DNA of 64,000 nucleotides from Haloferax gibbonsii ATCC 33959 (GCF_000336775.1 NZ_AOLJ01000022.1:164823-228822), one strand, 5' to 3'. Positions 1 through 9,584 are shown, numbered from the stretch's first letter. Numbers and translations: made by a program. The notes: generated from the letters alone by a model not told the origin.

Positions 1-1505
1 TGGTCGACGGCCTCTTTCCAGCGGCCGTAGCGCGCTTCGACGTTCTGTGGGTCTTTCGGGGCGAACTCGCGGTCGACCTGCCAGTTCTCGCGGAGTTCGT
101 CGAGCGTCTCCCAGTAGCCGACGGCGAGGCCGGCGGCGTAGGCCGCGCCCAGCGCGGTCGTCTCGTCGACCTGTGGGCGGACGATCTCCGTGTCGAGGAT
201 GTTCGACTGGAGCTGGCAGAGGAAGTTGTTCTTGACCGCGCCGCCGTCGACGCGGAGGCTGGAGAGGTCGATGTCGCTGTCGGACTCCATCGCCTCGGCC
301 ACGTCGCGCGTCTGGAACGCGATGGACTCGAGCGTCGCGCGGACGATGTGCTCGCGGCGGGTGCCGCGGGTCATACCGACGATGGTGCCGCGGGCGCGCT
401 GGTCCCAGTGGGGAGCGCCGAGGCCCGTGAACGCGGGGACGAAGTAGACGCCGTCGGTGGACTCGACCGACCGAGCGAGCTTCTCGGACTCGGCGGCGTT
501 GTCGATGAGCGTCATGTCTTCGAGCCACTCGATCGCCGCGCCGGTGATGAAGATGGAGCCTTCGAGGGCGTACTGGACCGGTTCACCGGAGCGCTGGAAG
601 CCGACGGTGGTGAGGAGGCCGTGTTCGGACATGACGGCCTCGTCGCCGGTGTTCATCAGCATGAACGAGCCGGTGCCGTAGGTGTTCTTCGCGTCGCCGG
701 CGTCGAAACAGGTCTGGCCGAACAGCGCGGCCTGCTGGTCGCCGAGCGCGCCGGCGACGGGGACTTCCGCGCCGAGGAAGCCGTCCGCGTCGGTCTCGCC
801 GTAGTGGTCGTCGTCGGACGACGGGCGGACCTCGGGGAGGAGTTCGCGGGGGACGTTGAACTCGTCGAGGAGTTCGTCGTCCCACTCCATGTCGTGGATG
901 TTGAACAGCATGGTCCGCGACGCGTTCGTCACGTCCGTGATGTGGTTCCCCGTCAGATTGTAGATGAGCCACGTGTCGATGGTCCCGAAGGCGAGTTCGC
1001 CGTCGGCAGCGCGGTCTCGGATATCTTCGGGTCGGGAGCGCTGGAGCTTGATGGGGTCGGAGTTGTCCAGCAGCCACTCGGCTTTCGTCGCGGAGAAGTA
1101 CGCGTCGGGTTCGAGACCCGTCTTCGCGCGCACGTCGTCGGTCTTGCCGTCCGCCTCGAGCGTCTCGATGCGGTCGGTCGTTCGACGGTCCTGCCAGACG
1201 ATGGCGTTGTGAATCGGCTGTCCGGTCTCACGGTCCCAGATGAGCGTCGTCTCGCGCTGGTTCGTGATACCGATGGCTTCCAACTGCTCGGCGTCGAGTC
1301 CGGCGCTTCCGAGCGCCTCGTCGATGACCTTCTTCGTGTTGTCCCAAATCTCGTTCGCGTCGTGTTCGACCCAACCGGGCTCTGGGTAGATCTGTTCGTG
1401 CTTCTCGTAGGCGTTGGCGACCACCTTGCCGTCGTGGTCGAACACCATGAACCGCGTGCCTGTGGTACCCTGGTCGATGGCACCGACGTAAGTTTCTCCT
1501 GACAT
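1..1505 (-). CDS. glpK: Glycerol kinase GlpK (3' end cut by window edge)
   Basis: Phosphorylates glycerol to glycerol 3-phosphate with ATP in the cytoplasm, the entry step of glycerol use, a major haloarchaeal carbon source. The protein starts MSGETYVGAIDQGTTGTR, the FGGY-kinase phosphate-1 motif (DQGTTGTR). It continues through NQRETT, IVWQDRRT, GTIDTWLIYNLTG, YGTGSFML and a C-terminal DGGAVKNNF stretch. 501 codons are present, so only about ten C-terminal residues are missing compared with the usual 510. The ATG at 1505 is the only sensible start. The gene lies downstream of glpABC on the same strand but has its own promoter in a 363-base gap. Family assignment is secure. Confidence 0.97.
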   Translation of the reverse strand, partial: MSGETYVGAIDQGTTGTRFMVFDHDGKVVANAYEKHEQIYPEPGWVEHDANEIWDNTKKVIDEALGSAGLDAEQLEAIGITNQRETTLIWDRETGQPIHNAIVWQDRRTTDRIETLEADGKTDDVRAKTGLEPDAYFSATKAEWLLDNSDPIKLQRSRPEDIRDRAADGELAFGTIDTWLIYNLTGNHITDVTNASRTMLFNIHDMEWDDELLDEFNVPRELLPEVRPSSDDDHYGETDADGFLGAEVPVAGALGDQQAALFGQTCFDAGDAKNTYGTGSFMLMNTGDEAVMSEHGLLTTVGFQRSGEPVQYALEGSIFITGAAIEWLEDMTLIDNAAESEKLARSVESTDGVYFVPAFTGLGAPHWDQRARGTIVGMTRGTRREHIVRATLESIAFQTRDVAEAMESDSDIDLSSLRVDGGAVKNNFLCQLQSNILDTEIVRPQVDETTALGAAYAAGLAVGYWETLDELRENWQVDREFAPKDPQNVEARYGRWKEAVD

Positions 1506-1868
1506 TTCTAACCAACCTCGATACGAACTCTCGGTGTGAGAGTCCTACCACTACAAACGTGTACAAATTATATGATAAATGTTTCTTTACTACTGCCTCG
1601 CATATTGTGGAGAGCAAAATCACTCTATAGGGACTGAAACGCCAGAATACGGCGTCTACTATTTCACACGGGCACTATTTCACCCGTTTTAATCGAGGAC
1701 AGAATCGGGCGGACAAAACGGACGATTCGGTCGAACGACGGACAAATCCGGCGATTAATGAGCAACAATCACCGGAAAGTCGCCGTCGAATCGTCGCGCG
1801 CGCCGAGCGCGACGGCGTTCGAGTGGTCCGGCGCTCGAACGAAGTCGTTCGTCAACCGTGCGCGCGTG
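1506..1868 (-). promoter_or_regulatory. glpC-glpK intergenic region: glpK promoter, leader hairpin, direct repeats
   Basis: This is a 363-base gap without a gene. Read on the minus strand, an AT-rich TATA-like element lies at 1564-1582, with a GAAAC BRE-like stretch at 1581-1585. It would start transcription near 1548 and give glpK a leader of about 40 bases. The leader contains the inverted repeat ACTCTC-N5-GAGAGT (1527-1543). Upstream, the 10-mer ACTATTTCAC occurs twice (1658-1667 and 1674-1683), exactly 16 bases apart, a plausible site for a glycerol-responsive regulator. Nothing recognisable was seen in 1740-1868. Assignments are by eye. Confidence 0.55.
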
Positions 1869-3179
1869 TCAGACCAGCGCCTCTTCGAGGAGCTGGAGCG
1901 GGTGTTTGATGTCGTAGCCCGTTCCGTGCTCCATCTGCATCGAACAGGTGGGACATTCGGTCATGCCGACGTCCCCCTGGGCGTGCTCCATGTGGTCGAA
2001 CATGTCCGCGCCGATCTGCATCGACTTGTCGTACTTCTCTTCCTTCCAGCCGTAGGTGCCGGAGATGCCGGAACAGGAGTCGCCCACGTCCTCGATGTCG
2101 ACGCCGTCGAGCTGGCGGAACAGCTCGACCGCCTGCCGGTCGAGCCCCTGATTGCGGCCGTGACACGGCGCGTGGTACGCGAACGACTGGTCCTCGACGG
2201 ACGCTTCTCGAACCTCACTTTCGAGGTCCTCGTGGATGCGCAGGTACTCGAGCGCCTCGTAGGTGTGCGCCGAGAGGTCCTCGATGCCGTCGATGTCGAA
2301 CAGTTCGGGGTACTCCTGGCGGAGCGACATCGAACAGGAGGTACACGACGCGATGATGTCGTAGCCCTCGGGGATGAGCCCCGCGAAGTTCTCGACGTTG
2401 ATGCCGGCGGCGCGCTTTGCGTCGTCGAGCATGCCGTTCGCGAACATCGGCGTCCCCGAACAGCGCTGTTTGGGGACGACGACCTCGTAGCCGAACGACT
2501 CGAAGAGGCGGACCATCGCCTTGCCCACCTCGGGCGTGTTGTAGTTGGAGTAACAGCCGTGGAAGTAGGCGACGCGCTTCTCCTCGGAGCGGACCTGCGG
2601 GCCGCCGCGTTCGTTCCACCACTCGCGGAACGTCTGGGTGGCGAACTCGGGGAAGTCGCGCTCGGCCGTGATGCCGAGCACCTTCTCGTTTATCCGCTGG
2701 ACGACCGAGTTGCCCATGACGGCGTTCGCCAGCCGGGGGAACATGCTGCCCAACTGGGCGAGCGTGCCGTAGTTGGCGAGGATGCGGTTGCGGATGTACT
2801 CCCGCGAGAGCTTGTCCATCTCCTCGTCGACGTACTCGCCGCGGGCCGTGTTGTGCATCTGGCTGAGCGGGACGCCCGAGGGACAGGCGTCGTCACAGCG
2901 CATGCAGTTCGAACACGACATGATGGAGTCGTCGACGGCCTCGTCTTCCTTGCGCTTGAGCCGCCACTGCTCCGGGCCCTGGAACTTCGGCCCGGGGAAC
3001 TCGTCGTCGACTTCCGCGACCGGGCAGGACACGTCGCAGGCGGTGCACTTGTAGCAGTTGTCCGCGCCCGGTCGGAGGTCCATGTCGGTGCTGTCGGGGA
3101 ACACCTCGACGGCCTCGAAGTCGTCTGTCTGTGCGTCGGGAGTCAGCGTCGGGTTGCCTGGGGATTCTGCGTCACTCAT
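1869..3179 (-). CDS. glpC: Anaerobic-type glycerol-3-phosphate dehydrogenase subunit C
   Basis: Iron-sulfur, electron-transfer subunit of the three-subunit GlpABC dehydrogenase that oxidises glycerol 3-phosphate to dihydroxyacetone phosphate and passes electrons towards the quinone pool. The 436-aa protein has two [4Fe-4S] ferredoxin motifs near residues 43 and 93 (CYKCTACDVSCP and CSNCMRCDDACPSG). Two CCG-type cysteine-rich domains follow (FHGCYSN with PKQRCSG; CHGRNQG with CSGISGTYG). Its ATG overlaps the glpB stop as ATGA, so it is translationally coupled. It has no membrane segment, so it probably attaches to the membrane peripherally. Length and motifs fit the family. Confidence 0.95.
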   Translation of the reverse strand: MSDAESPGNPTLTPDAQTDDFEAVEVFPDSTDMDLRPGADNCYKCTACDVSCPVAEVDDEFPGPKFQGPEQWRLKRKEDEAVDDSIMSCSNCMRCDDACPSGVPLSQMHNTARGEYVDEEMDKLSREYIRNRILANYGTLAQLGSMFPRLANAVMGNSVVQRINEKVLGITAERDFPEFATQTFREWWNERGGPQVRSEEKRVAYFHGCYSNYNTPEVGKAMVRLFESFGYEVVVPKQRCSGTPMFANGMLDDAKRAAGINVENFAGLIPEGYDIIASCTSCSMSLRQEYPELFDIDGIEDLSAHTYEALEYLRIHEDLESEVREASVEDQSFAYHAPCHGRNQGLDRQAVELFRQLDGVDIEDVGDSCSGISGTYGWKEEKYDKSMQIGADMFDHMEHAQGDVGMTECPTCSMQMEHGTGYDIKHPLQLLEEALV

Positions 3180-4444
3180 CTGGTTGCCTCCTCGCCCGCG
3201 AGTCGGCCGGCGACGGCACCCGTCGCCAAGGAGACGCCGCTCGCGGATTTCTCGCGCGCCACGTCGGCACCGCCGACGACGCCGCCCGCGGCGCGCAGGT
3301 TCTCGAAGTGCGGTTCGCCGTCTTCGCCGGTCGGTCGGAGTTCGTCGTCGGGGACGACGCCGAAGCGCGCGAACGCGTGGTCGCCGAACGCCTCGGGTTC
3401 GGACCAGTCGTAGCGGTCCTCGGGGTGCGGGACGTGACAGCCGAAGACGGGCTCAGTGACCGATTCTCGGTCGGAGTCGAGGCCCTTGCCGACGAGGCCG
3501 CCCGTCGCGAGAACGACCTGGTCGGCCGAGTAGGGCGTCGGTCGGCTCTTCTGGTCGACGACGACCGTCTCGACGCGGCCGTCTTCGGCCTCGAAGTCGA
3601 CCGCCGGGTTGCCCGCCGAGATTCGGACGCCCGCCTCGTCGAGCGCGTCGAACAGCATGTCTTCGAGCTTGAGCCCGAGCAGGCTCGGCGGGCCGGTCGG
3701 CACCTCGAAGACGGGGACGCCGAGGCGGTCCGAAAGCTCCGCGCGGACCTCCTCGTCGTGGTCGTCGCCGAGCATCGCCGGGAAGCCGACGCGCGACTCG
3801 CCGTCCAGTTCCTCGGCGACCGTGTCGGCGAGGGCCGAGCGAACCGTGCCGCCGTCGACGTCCTCGTCGCGGTCGAGCGCCTTGGCGAACCGCGTCACCT
3901 TCGCGTCGGCGCGGAACCGCTTGGGGAACTCGACGGTGACGCCGCGGGGCGAAAACGGCACGCCGGCGGCCGTCAGGTGGTCGGCCGCGACGGGCGCGTC
4001 GAAGTCCGTGAGGCCCGCGAAGCCGACCAGAAGCATGTCGCCGGAGGTGCTGGCGAGACCGGGCGCGACCGACTCGGGGTAGCGCGCGGTCGGCTTCACC
4101 GCGCCGCCGTGAGTCATCACGAGCGCGTTCGAGTCGGTGTGGCCGCCGCGGTAGGCGTCGCCGACCGCCTCGTCGAAGATGCGGAGGCCGGCGCGGACGC
4201 CGTCCTCGCCGACGACGTGGTAGGGGTGTCCCTCCGGGAGCGCGTCGAGACCGGCGTAGGGGTCCGAGAGGGGACCGTCGCCGCCGGCGTAGCCGAGCAC
4301 GTCGACGAGGCCGCTGGCCTGCCGGAGCGTGCTCTTCTTGTGGGCGAGCAGGCGCACGCGAGCGCCCGTCTCCGCGGCCGAGAGCGCGGCCGTGCAGGCG
4401 GCGATGCCGCCGCCGATGACGAGCACGTCGTCAGTTATCGCCAT
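3176..4444 (-). CDS. glpB: Anaerobic-type glycerol-3-phosphate dehydrogenase subunit B
   Basis: Second flavoprotein subunit of GlpABC. The 422-aa protein starts [17 protein letters not shown], a Rossmann dinucleotide-binding GxGxxA-type motif. It ends with an FAD-binding stretch ([16 protein letters not shown]) typical of GlpB. The reading frame stays open upstream to 4549, but the Rossmann strand begins directly after Met at 4444. That start also gives the compact 14-base overlap with glpA. The stop overlaps the glpC start (ATGA). It is middle gene of the glpABC operon, whose promoter lies in front of glpA. Confidence 0.93.
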   Translation of the reverse strand: MAITDDVLVIGGGIAACTAALSAAETGARVRLLAHKKSTLRQASGLVDVLGYAGGDGPLSDPYAGLDALPEGHPYHVVGEDGVRAGLRIFDEAVGDAYRGGHTDSNALVMTHGGAVKPTARYPESVAPGLASTSGDMLLVGFAGLTDFDAPVAADHLTAAGVPFSPRGVTVEFPKRFRADAKVTRFAKALDRDEDVDGGTVRSALADTVAEELDGESRVGFPAMLGDDHDEEVRAELSDRLGVPVFEVPTGPPSLLGLKLEDMLFDALDEAGVRISAGNPAVDFEAEDGRVETVVVDQKSRPTPYSADQVVLATGGLVGKGLDSDRESVTEPVFGCHVPHPEDRYDWSEPEAFGDHAFARFGVVPDDELRPTGEDGEPHFENLRAAGGVVGGADVAREKSASGVSLATGAVAGRLAGEEATR

Positions 4445-6215
4445 CGGCACCTCCGAGCGCGTCGTCGTCCGCGCGGTCGGTTCGCTCGCGGCCGCCGTCC
4501 GCGACCGCCCCGCCGGACGCGACGCCCGAGGCGTCGCCCTCCGAGGCACCGCCGTCGTCGAAGGCGGCGAAGTCGATGTCGGCGTCGGCCGCCGCGGGGT
4601 CCTCGTCGCGGTTCATCGTCGCCGCGTGGAGCATGTGCTTCAGCGCGGTCTGTGAGAGCTGCGTGCCCCACATGGCGTGGCGCTCGCCCTTCCAGCGCTC
4701 CTGGTAGAGGTCGTCGAGGGACGCGCGAATGGTCTCCTCGTCGTACTCGGGGGCGAGTTCGTTCGCCATCCGGTGACAGCAAATCGCGCCCTGACAGTTG
4801 CCCATCGAGGCGCGCGTCTGGATGCGCACGGAGTTGAGTTCCGTACCCGCGGTGTCGAGAGAGTCCTGAATCTCGGCGCGGGTGACGGCCTCGCACTCGC
4901 AGACGACCGGGTTGGGGTCGACGCTGTTGAGCACCTCGTCGGCGCGCGAGCCGAGTCGCTGGGCCGACCGGCGGCCGATGGGCGACCGCAGGCCGAAGTC
5001 GTCCATGTAGTCGCGGAGGACGGTGAAGTCCTCGCTGCCCGGTAGCGGCACGTCGGCGGTGCGGCACTCGGCCTCCACGTCGAGCTTCTCGCAGACGTGG
5101 TCCGAAATCTGCTCGGCCATCATCCGGTAGGTCGTGAGTTTGCCGCCGACGATGCTCGTCATGCCCGGCAGGTCGTCGCGGTCGTCGTGGTCGAGCAGGA
5201 AGAACTCGCGGGTGATGTCCGTCGGGTCCTCCGTGCCGGTGCCCGGCGGTTCGTACAGCGGACGGACGCCCCAGAAGGAGCGTATCGTCCGCGCCTCGGC
5301 CAGCATGGGCACGAGCTCCGACAGCGTCTCTATCATCAGGTCGACCTCCCAGCCCTCCTCGGGGTAGTCCTCCGGGTCCTCGACCTCCTCGTCGGTCGTC
5401 CCGAGGATGCACGTCGTCTCGTGCGGGACGATGATGTCGGCGTCGCCCTTCGGCCGACAGCGGTTGACGACCGTGTCGACCTGCCGGGTGTTCATGATGG
5501 TCATGACGCCCTTCGACGGACGGACTTCCACGTCGACGCCGGCGAGGTCACCGATTTGGCCGGCCCACGCGCCCGTCGCGTTGACGACGTAGTCGGCGCG
5601 GATTTCCTCGACTTCTCCGGGTTCGCCGTGGACGTAGGGCCCGGTGCCGGTCTGGTGGGTGACCTCGACGCCGACGACCTCGCCGTCCTCGACGAGCACG
5701 TCCGTGACCTCCGAGTGCGTCTCGATGCGCGCGCCGTGTTCGACGGCGCTCGCGGCGTTCGCCACGCAGAGACGGAACGGGTCGACCGCGCCGTCCGGCA
5801 CCTTGATGGCGCGCTTGATGTCCTTCGCGAGGTACGGCTCTATCTCGCGCGCCTCCTCGGCTGACAGCACCTCGGCGGGGATGCCGCACTCGCGACAGCC
5901 CTCTAACTTCTTCTCGAAGTACTCGTCGGAGTCCTCGGGGCGCTGGACGAACAGCCCTCCCGTCATCTCGACGCAGTGGCCGGCGATTCGCCGCAGGACC
6001 CGGTTTTCCTCGATACACTCCTTGGCGGACGGCTGGTCCGACACCGCGTACCGGCCCCCGCTGTGGAGGAGTCCGTGCATCCGCCCCGTCGTCCCGTGTG
6101 TGAGATTCCCCTTCTCGACGAGGGTCACGTCCAGCCCGCGCATCGCGAGGTCGCGCGCGATGCCCGTGCCGGTCGACCCCCCGCCAATGACGAGGACGCT
6201 CGGCGATTTTTTCAT
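4431..6215 (-). CDS. glpA: Glycerol-3-phosphate dehydrogenase subunit A (FAD-dependent catalytic subunit)
   Basis: Catalytic FAD subunit that oxidises glycerol 3-phosphate to dihydroxyacetone phosphate. The 594-aa protein opens [18 protein letters not shown] (Rossmann FAD motif). It has the DAO-family core with [17 protein letters not shown] and [19 protein letters not shown]-terminal BFD-like [2Fe-2S] domain carries CECEAVTR and [11 protein letters not shown] near residues 450-500, as in GlpA. An upstream ATG at 6245 is rejected because it lies inside the TATA-like element of this gene. A Ser/Asp/Gly-rich acidic tail after residue 560 is typical haloarchaeal decoration. First gene of the operon. 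Confidence 0.95.
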   Translation of the reverse strand: MKKSPSVLVIGGGSTGTGIARDLAMRGLDVTLVEKGNLTHGTTGRMHGLLHSGGRYAVSDQPSAKECIEENRVLRRIAGHCVEMTGGLFVQRPEDSDEYFEKKLEGCRECGIPAEVLSAEEAREIEPYLAKDIKRAIKVPDGAVDPFRLCVANAASAVEHGARIETHSEVTDVLVEDGEVVGVEVTHQTGTGPYVHGEPGEVEEIRADYVVNATGAWAGQIGDLAGVDVEVRPSKGVMTIMNTRQVDTVVNRCRPKGDADIIVPHETTCILGTTDEEVEDPEDYPEEGWEVDLMIETLSELVPMLAEARTIRSFWGVRPLYEPPGTGTEDPTDITREFFLLDHDDRDDLPGMTSIVGGKLTTYRMMAEQISDHVCEKLDVEAECRTADVPLPGSEDFTVLRDYMDDFGLRSPIGRRSAQRLGSRADEVLNSVDPNPVVCECEAVTRAEIQDSLDTAGTELNSVRIQTRASMGNCQGAICCHRMANELAPEYDEETIRASLDDLYQERWKGERHAMWGTQLSQTALKHMLHAATMNRDEDPAAADADIDFAAFDDGGASEGDASGVASGGAVADGGRERTDRADDDALGGADGDN

Positions 6216-6570
6216 CTGTCTTTCGTGAGATAGGACCGACGGCACTTTATTTTACCTTCACTCGTCTCGCGTCCCGTTCGTCTCACGGAACGGACCACTT
6301 CGGCGGCCGGATTGCCATCGTACTGGCCGTAGAATACCGTAGCTCGGCGTTTCTACGCCTATTCGAAACGACGGCAATAATTCAAAATTATTGTTCTTAT
6401 TAGTTACGTCCGGTATGGAATCCCCGCCGGCAACGAACCTCTCAACTGGCTTTGAAGCGCCCCGGACGGCCGATTTCCGTGTTTCATGTTCTCACTTCTC
6501 AGGGATGATGTCGGTAGTGGTCGATTTTTACGCGTGCGCCGGATACCGTCTGCCACGGACTTTCCACGCC
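6216..6570. promoter_or_regulatory. Divergent promoter region glpA / orc-like gene
   Basis: This is a 355-base gap between divergent genes. On the minus strand, TAAAATAAAG (complement of about 6244-6254) is a good TATA element for glpA, with transcription starting near 6225. On the plus strand, a T-rich element at 6526-6533 (GATTTTTACG) lies 40 bases before the orc-like ATG. In the middle is a perfect AT-rich inverted repeat at 6375-6393. The orc-like frame stays open upstream (in-frame ATG at 6415), but its codons lose the usual G/C third positions there, so I treat it as non-coding. Confidence 0.5.
6375..6393. repeat. Perfect AT-rich inverted repeat, candidate operator
   Basis: CAATAATT (6375-6382), spacer CAA, then AATTATTG (6386-6393): a perfect 8-3-8 palindrome in an otherwise GC-rich genome. 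It lies about 125 bases upstream of the glpA TATA element and about 180 bases before the orc-like start. That is suitable for a dimeric regulator, but no regulator can be assigned from sequence alone. Confidence 0.6.
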
Positions 6571-7773
6571 ATGCGCCTCGAAGACAGAATCACCAGGCGA
6601 CGCCGCCGCGGCGGGACGAGACGTCGGCTCGTCCGGGACCTGAACGCGCTCGACCCGACGGCCCACCCCGAGGAGCCGACCGGCCGCGGGCCGACGCTCG
6701 AACGCATCCTCGACCACCTCGACCCGGTGTTCGACGGCGACCTGCCGTCCGACGCCCACGTCCACGGGCCGAAGGGAGCCGGGAAGTCGGCGGTCGTCGC
6801 GACGCTCTTCGAGCACCTCTCCAGCGCGCTCCCCTCCCAGCGGTCGGTCATCCACACCGCCACGCGCACCGCCGCCACGCCGACGACCTCCTTCGCCTAC
6901 GTCGACTCCCGCGACGCCTCGACCGAGTTCGCGCTCCTCCACGCGGCGCTCGACGCGCTCTGCGAGGAGCCGGTGCCGTCGCAGGGCGTCGGCGTCGAGG
7001 CGCTCCGCGAGCGACTCACAGACCGTGTCGCCCACGACGAACACGCGGTCGTCGCCGTCGACCACGTCGGCGAGCCTGAGACCTACCCCGCGGCGACGGC
7101 GGTGGAGACGCTCTCGTCGGTATCGCCACACGTCTCGGTGCTCACGGTCGGCCGCGACCCTCGAAGCGACGCGAGCGAGCGCGACGACGGGGACGGGGCG
7201 ACCGACGCCACCGACGCGGCGTCCATCGCGGTGCCGGCCTACGAGCGCCACAGCCTCGTGGACATCCTCGTCGCGCGCGCCTCGGACGGCGTCACCCGCA
7301 ACGCGCTCCCGCACGAGGCGACGCGCGAGGTGGCCGAGTGGGCCGACGGCGACGCCCACGACGCGCTCTCGGCGCTCTACGGGGCGGCGACGCTCGCCGC
7401 CGCCGACGGCGCGGACGCCCTCGACACCGAGTACGTCTGCGCCGGCATCGACGCCGTCCCCGACGACGGCTGTTCGCTCGGCCGCGTGTTCGCGCTCCCC
7501 GAGAGCCGCCGGCGCGTCCTCCGGGCGTTCGTCGCGCTCGACGACGAGGCGACGGCCTCCGTCTCGGCGGCGACCGAGAACATCGCCGCGTCCCCGCGGG
7601 TGTCGCTGTCGCCCGCGACCATCCGGCGCGTCCTCTACGAGCTTTCGGACCTCGGCATCGTCCGCCGCGTCTCGGACTGCGACTCCACCGACGGGCCGGG
7701 TCGGCCGGCGACGCGGCCCATCCCGAACTTCTCGACGCTGGCGTTCCGCGGACTGGACGACGCCGAACGCTGA
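6571..7773 (+). CDS. Orc1/Cdc6-type AAA+ ATPase, degenerate
   Basis: The 400-aa protein has an AAA+ core and a C-terminal winged helix, like archaeal Orc1/Cdc6 initiators. The Walker A motif is clear (GPKGAGKS near residue 70). The Walker B position reads AVVAVDHVGE rather than the usual DE-containing strand, so ATP hydrolysis may be weak or lost. The C-terminal 80 residues (IAASPRVSLSPATIRRVLYE followed by LSDLGIVRR) form the winged-helix DNA-binding domain. No origin-recognition boxes were recognised nearby. It may be one of the many accessory Orc paralogues of Haloferax rather than an active initiator. Start chosen at MRLEDRITRR; the open frame upstream has non-coding composition. Confidence 0.75.
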   Translation: MRLEDRITRRRRRGGTRRRLVRDLNALDPTAHPEEPTGRGPTLERILDHLDPVFDGDLPSDAHVHGPKGAGKSAVVATLFEHLSSALPSQRSVIHTATRTAATPTTSFAYVDSRDASTEFALLHAALDALCEEPVPSQGVGVEALRERLTDRVAHDEHAVVAVDHVGEPETYPAATAVETLSSVSPHVSVLTVGRDPRSDASERDDGDGATDATDAASIAVPAYERHSLVDILVARASDGVTRNALPHEATREVAEWADGDAHDALSALYGAATLAAADGADALDTEYVCAGIDAVPDDGCSLGRVFALPESRRRVLRAFVALDDEATASVSAATENIAASPRVSLSPATIRRVLYELSDLGIVRRVSDCDSTDGPGRPATRPIPNFSTLAFRGLDDAER

Positions 7774-7900
7774 GCCGCGGGGGGCGACCTGCGAGAACGA
7801 GACCTGCGTGACCCGCGAGAGCGACGACCCGCCCGGGCCGTCCTGCGGCGCGCTTCTCCCCGACCGCTGAATCTTTTTCCCCCGTCTCCCAACTCCGGGT

Positions 7901-8581
7901 ATGGTTCCGCCGCTCGTACTCGACATCGACGGGACGCTCACCGACGCGCAGGGCCGCCTCGACTCGCGCGCGTTCGAGGTGCTCCCGACGTGGGACGCGC
8001 CCGTCATCCTCGCCACCGGCAAGGCGTTTCCCTACCCGGTCTCGCTGTGTCACTACCTCGGCCTCCCGCAGACCGTCATCGCGGAGAACGGCGGGGTCGT
8101 CCTCGCCGACGGCGAGGTGACGTTCACCGGCGACCGCGAGGCCGCGCAGGCCGCCGCCGACGAGTTCGTCGCGCGCGGCGGCGACCTCGGATGGGACGCC
8201 GCAGACACCGCGAACCGCTGGCGCGAGACCGAGATAATCGCCCGTCTCGACGCCGACGAGGCGCTCCTCCGGGAGGTCGCCGACGAGTTCGACCTCGAAG
8301 TCATCGACACCGGCTACGCGTACCACATCAAGACCCCGGGCGTGGAGAAGGGCGTCGGCCTCGAACGCGTCTGCGAGACGATGGGCTACGACCCGGCGGA
8401 GTTCGTCGCCGTCGGCGACAGCGTCAACGACGCCTCGACGTTCCGCGTCGCCGGTCGGTCGTTCGCCGTCGCCAACGCGGACGACGTGGCCAAGGAAGCC
8501 GCCGACACGGTGCTCGAACAGTCGTACATGGACGGCACGCTCTCGGTGCTCGAATCGCTCCGGGAAGAAGACGCGGCGTAG
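7901..8581 (+). CDS. pgp: HAD-family phosphoglycolate phosphatase (archaeal type)
   Basis: HAD hydrolase expected to dephosphorylate 2-phosphoglycolate. The 226-aa protein carries the nucleophile motif LDIDGTLTD (residues 7-15), motif II in ILATGK, and motif IV in AVGDSVNDASTF. A C2-type cap lies between, as in the archaeal family related to Thermoplasma phosphoglycolate phosphatase. It is shorter than bacterial Gph. A T-rich element at about 7871-7878 may be its promoter. Substrate assignment follows the family, and other small phosphoesters are possible. Confidence 0.82.
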   Translation: MVPPLVLDIDGTLTDAQGRLDSRAFEVLPTWDAPVILATGKAFPYPVSLCHYLGLPQTVIAENGGVVLADGEVTFTGDREAAQAAADEFVARGGDLGWDAADTANRWRETEIIARLDADEALLREVADEFDLEVIDTGYAYHIKTPGVEKGVGLERVCETMGYDPAEFVAVGDSVNDASTFRVAGRSFAVANADDVAKEAADTVLEQSYMDGTLSVLESLREEDAA

Positions 8582-8617
8582 CGCGTAGCCGCCGACCGCG
8601 CGCAGTTCGTCGGCGTC

Positions 8618-8806
8618 TCAGGCCGGCTCTTCGAAGGGAGCGAAGCGGCCGTTGATGTCCCACTCGTGGATGCAGTAGGGGCTTCCGACCCGTTTTTCGC
8701 CGTCCTCTTCGGCGACGACCCACGTCGCGGCGTCGTCGTCCCAGCGTTCCACCCGACCGCAGCGCTCGCAGACGCGTCGCGTCGGTCGTCGAAGTTGGGG
8801 TTCCAT
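8618..8806 (-). CDS. Small HEWDING-motif zinc-binding protein, unknown function
   Basis: A 62-aa protein with CERC near residue 13 and a later YCIHEWDINGRF segment. The two cysteine-containing sites could bind one metal ion. It is a type of small protein I recall as conserved in haloarchaea but without known function. The ATG at 8806 is supported by a T6 tract flanked by GGGC/GCCC (8826-8839) centred 27 bases upstream, so the transcript is probably leaderless. It is tail-to-tail with the phosphatase gene. Confidence 0.75.
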   Translation of the reverse strand: MEPQLRRPTRRVCERCGRVERWDDDAATWVVAEEDGEKRVGSPYCIHEWDINGRFAPFEEPA

Positions 8807-8825
8807 ACGTGTGAGACTGACTGCC

Positions 8826-8839
8826 GGGCAAAAAAGCCC
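8826..8839 (-). promoter_or_regulatory. TATA-like T-tract flanked by GGGC/GCCC
   Basis: GGGC-TTTTTT-GCCC on the minus strand, 27 bases upstream of the ATG at 8806. The spacing fits a leaderless haloarchaeal promoter. The flanking palindrome could also form a short hairpin. Confidence 0.45.
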
Positions 8840-8993
8840 ATCGCCGTCGGCAGTTTCGCGGTCGCACGGCCGACCGTCCCGACTGTCCGACTCCTCGCCG
8901 CCGGAGCGAACCAACCGGGGCGGTTGTGTGCGAGTCGAACACGCGTCTTCCGGAACCGATGGGACTTACGGGTCGGGGCACGGAGTGGTTCGC

Positions 8994-9548
8994 ATGGGCT
9001 TTCACACCTTCGACGCCGACAGGGCGGCGAAACTCGACGACCCCGCGCGGTTCCGATTCGTCTCCCGAGAGGAACTGCTCTCGCACCTCGGCGTCGCTCC
9101 CGACCGGGTCGTCGCCGACCTCGGCAGCGGCACCGGCTTTTTCACCGACGAGGTCGCGCCTCACGTCGGCACGCTCTACGCCGTGGACGTACAGGAGGTC
9201 ATGCACGACTACTACCGCGAGAAGGGCGCGCCCGACAACGTCGAGTTCGTCACGGCCGACGTGGCGTCCCTCCCGTTCGACGACGACCACCTCGACGCCG
9301 CGTTCTCGACGATGACCTACCACGAGTTCGCCACCGACGACGCGCTCGCCGAACTCGCCCGCGTCGTCCGCCCCGGCGGCACCGTGGTCGTGGTCGATTG
9401 GTCCACATCCGGTTCGGGCGAGGACGGGCCGCCGCTCGACGAGCGCTTCGGTCTCGGCGACGCCGTCGACGCGCTCGAATCGGTCGGCTTCACCGTCGCT
9501 CACGGAGAAACGAGACGCGAGACCTTCGTCTGCGTCGCCCGGCGCTGA
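8994..9548 (+). CDS. Class I SAM-dependent methyltransferase
   Basis: The 184-aa protein has a methyltransferase type 11 fold. Motif I VADLGSGTGFFT lies near residues 40-51. An acidic residue ends strand 2 (YAVDV), and VTADVASLPFDDDHLDAAFS forms the SAM adenine region. RVVRPGGTVVVVDW is the post-II/III strand pair. The start at MGFHTFDADRAAKL is chosen because that stretch matches the usual N-terminal helix of this group, while the upstream open frame is Arg/Ser-rich and non-coding. Substrate is unknown. It does not form an operon with its neighbours. Confidence 0.85.
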   Translation: MGFHTFDADRAAKLDDPARFRFVSREELLSHLGVAPDRVVADLGSGTGFFTDEVAPHVGTLYAVDVQEVMHDYYREKGAPDNVEFVTADVASLPFDDDHLDAAFSTMTYHEFATDDALAELARVVRPGGTVVVVDWSTSGSGEDGPPLDERFGLGDAVDALESVGFTVAHGETRRETFVCVARR

Positions 9549-9584
9549 CGCGACCGACAGGGCGGAAGCGAAAATCCCTCACAG

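Noticed and set aside
6391-6570. N-terminal extension of the Orc-like protein
   Set aside because: Third codon positions lose the G/C bias in this stretch, and it overlaps promoter-like sequence.
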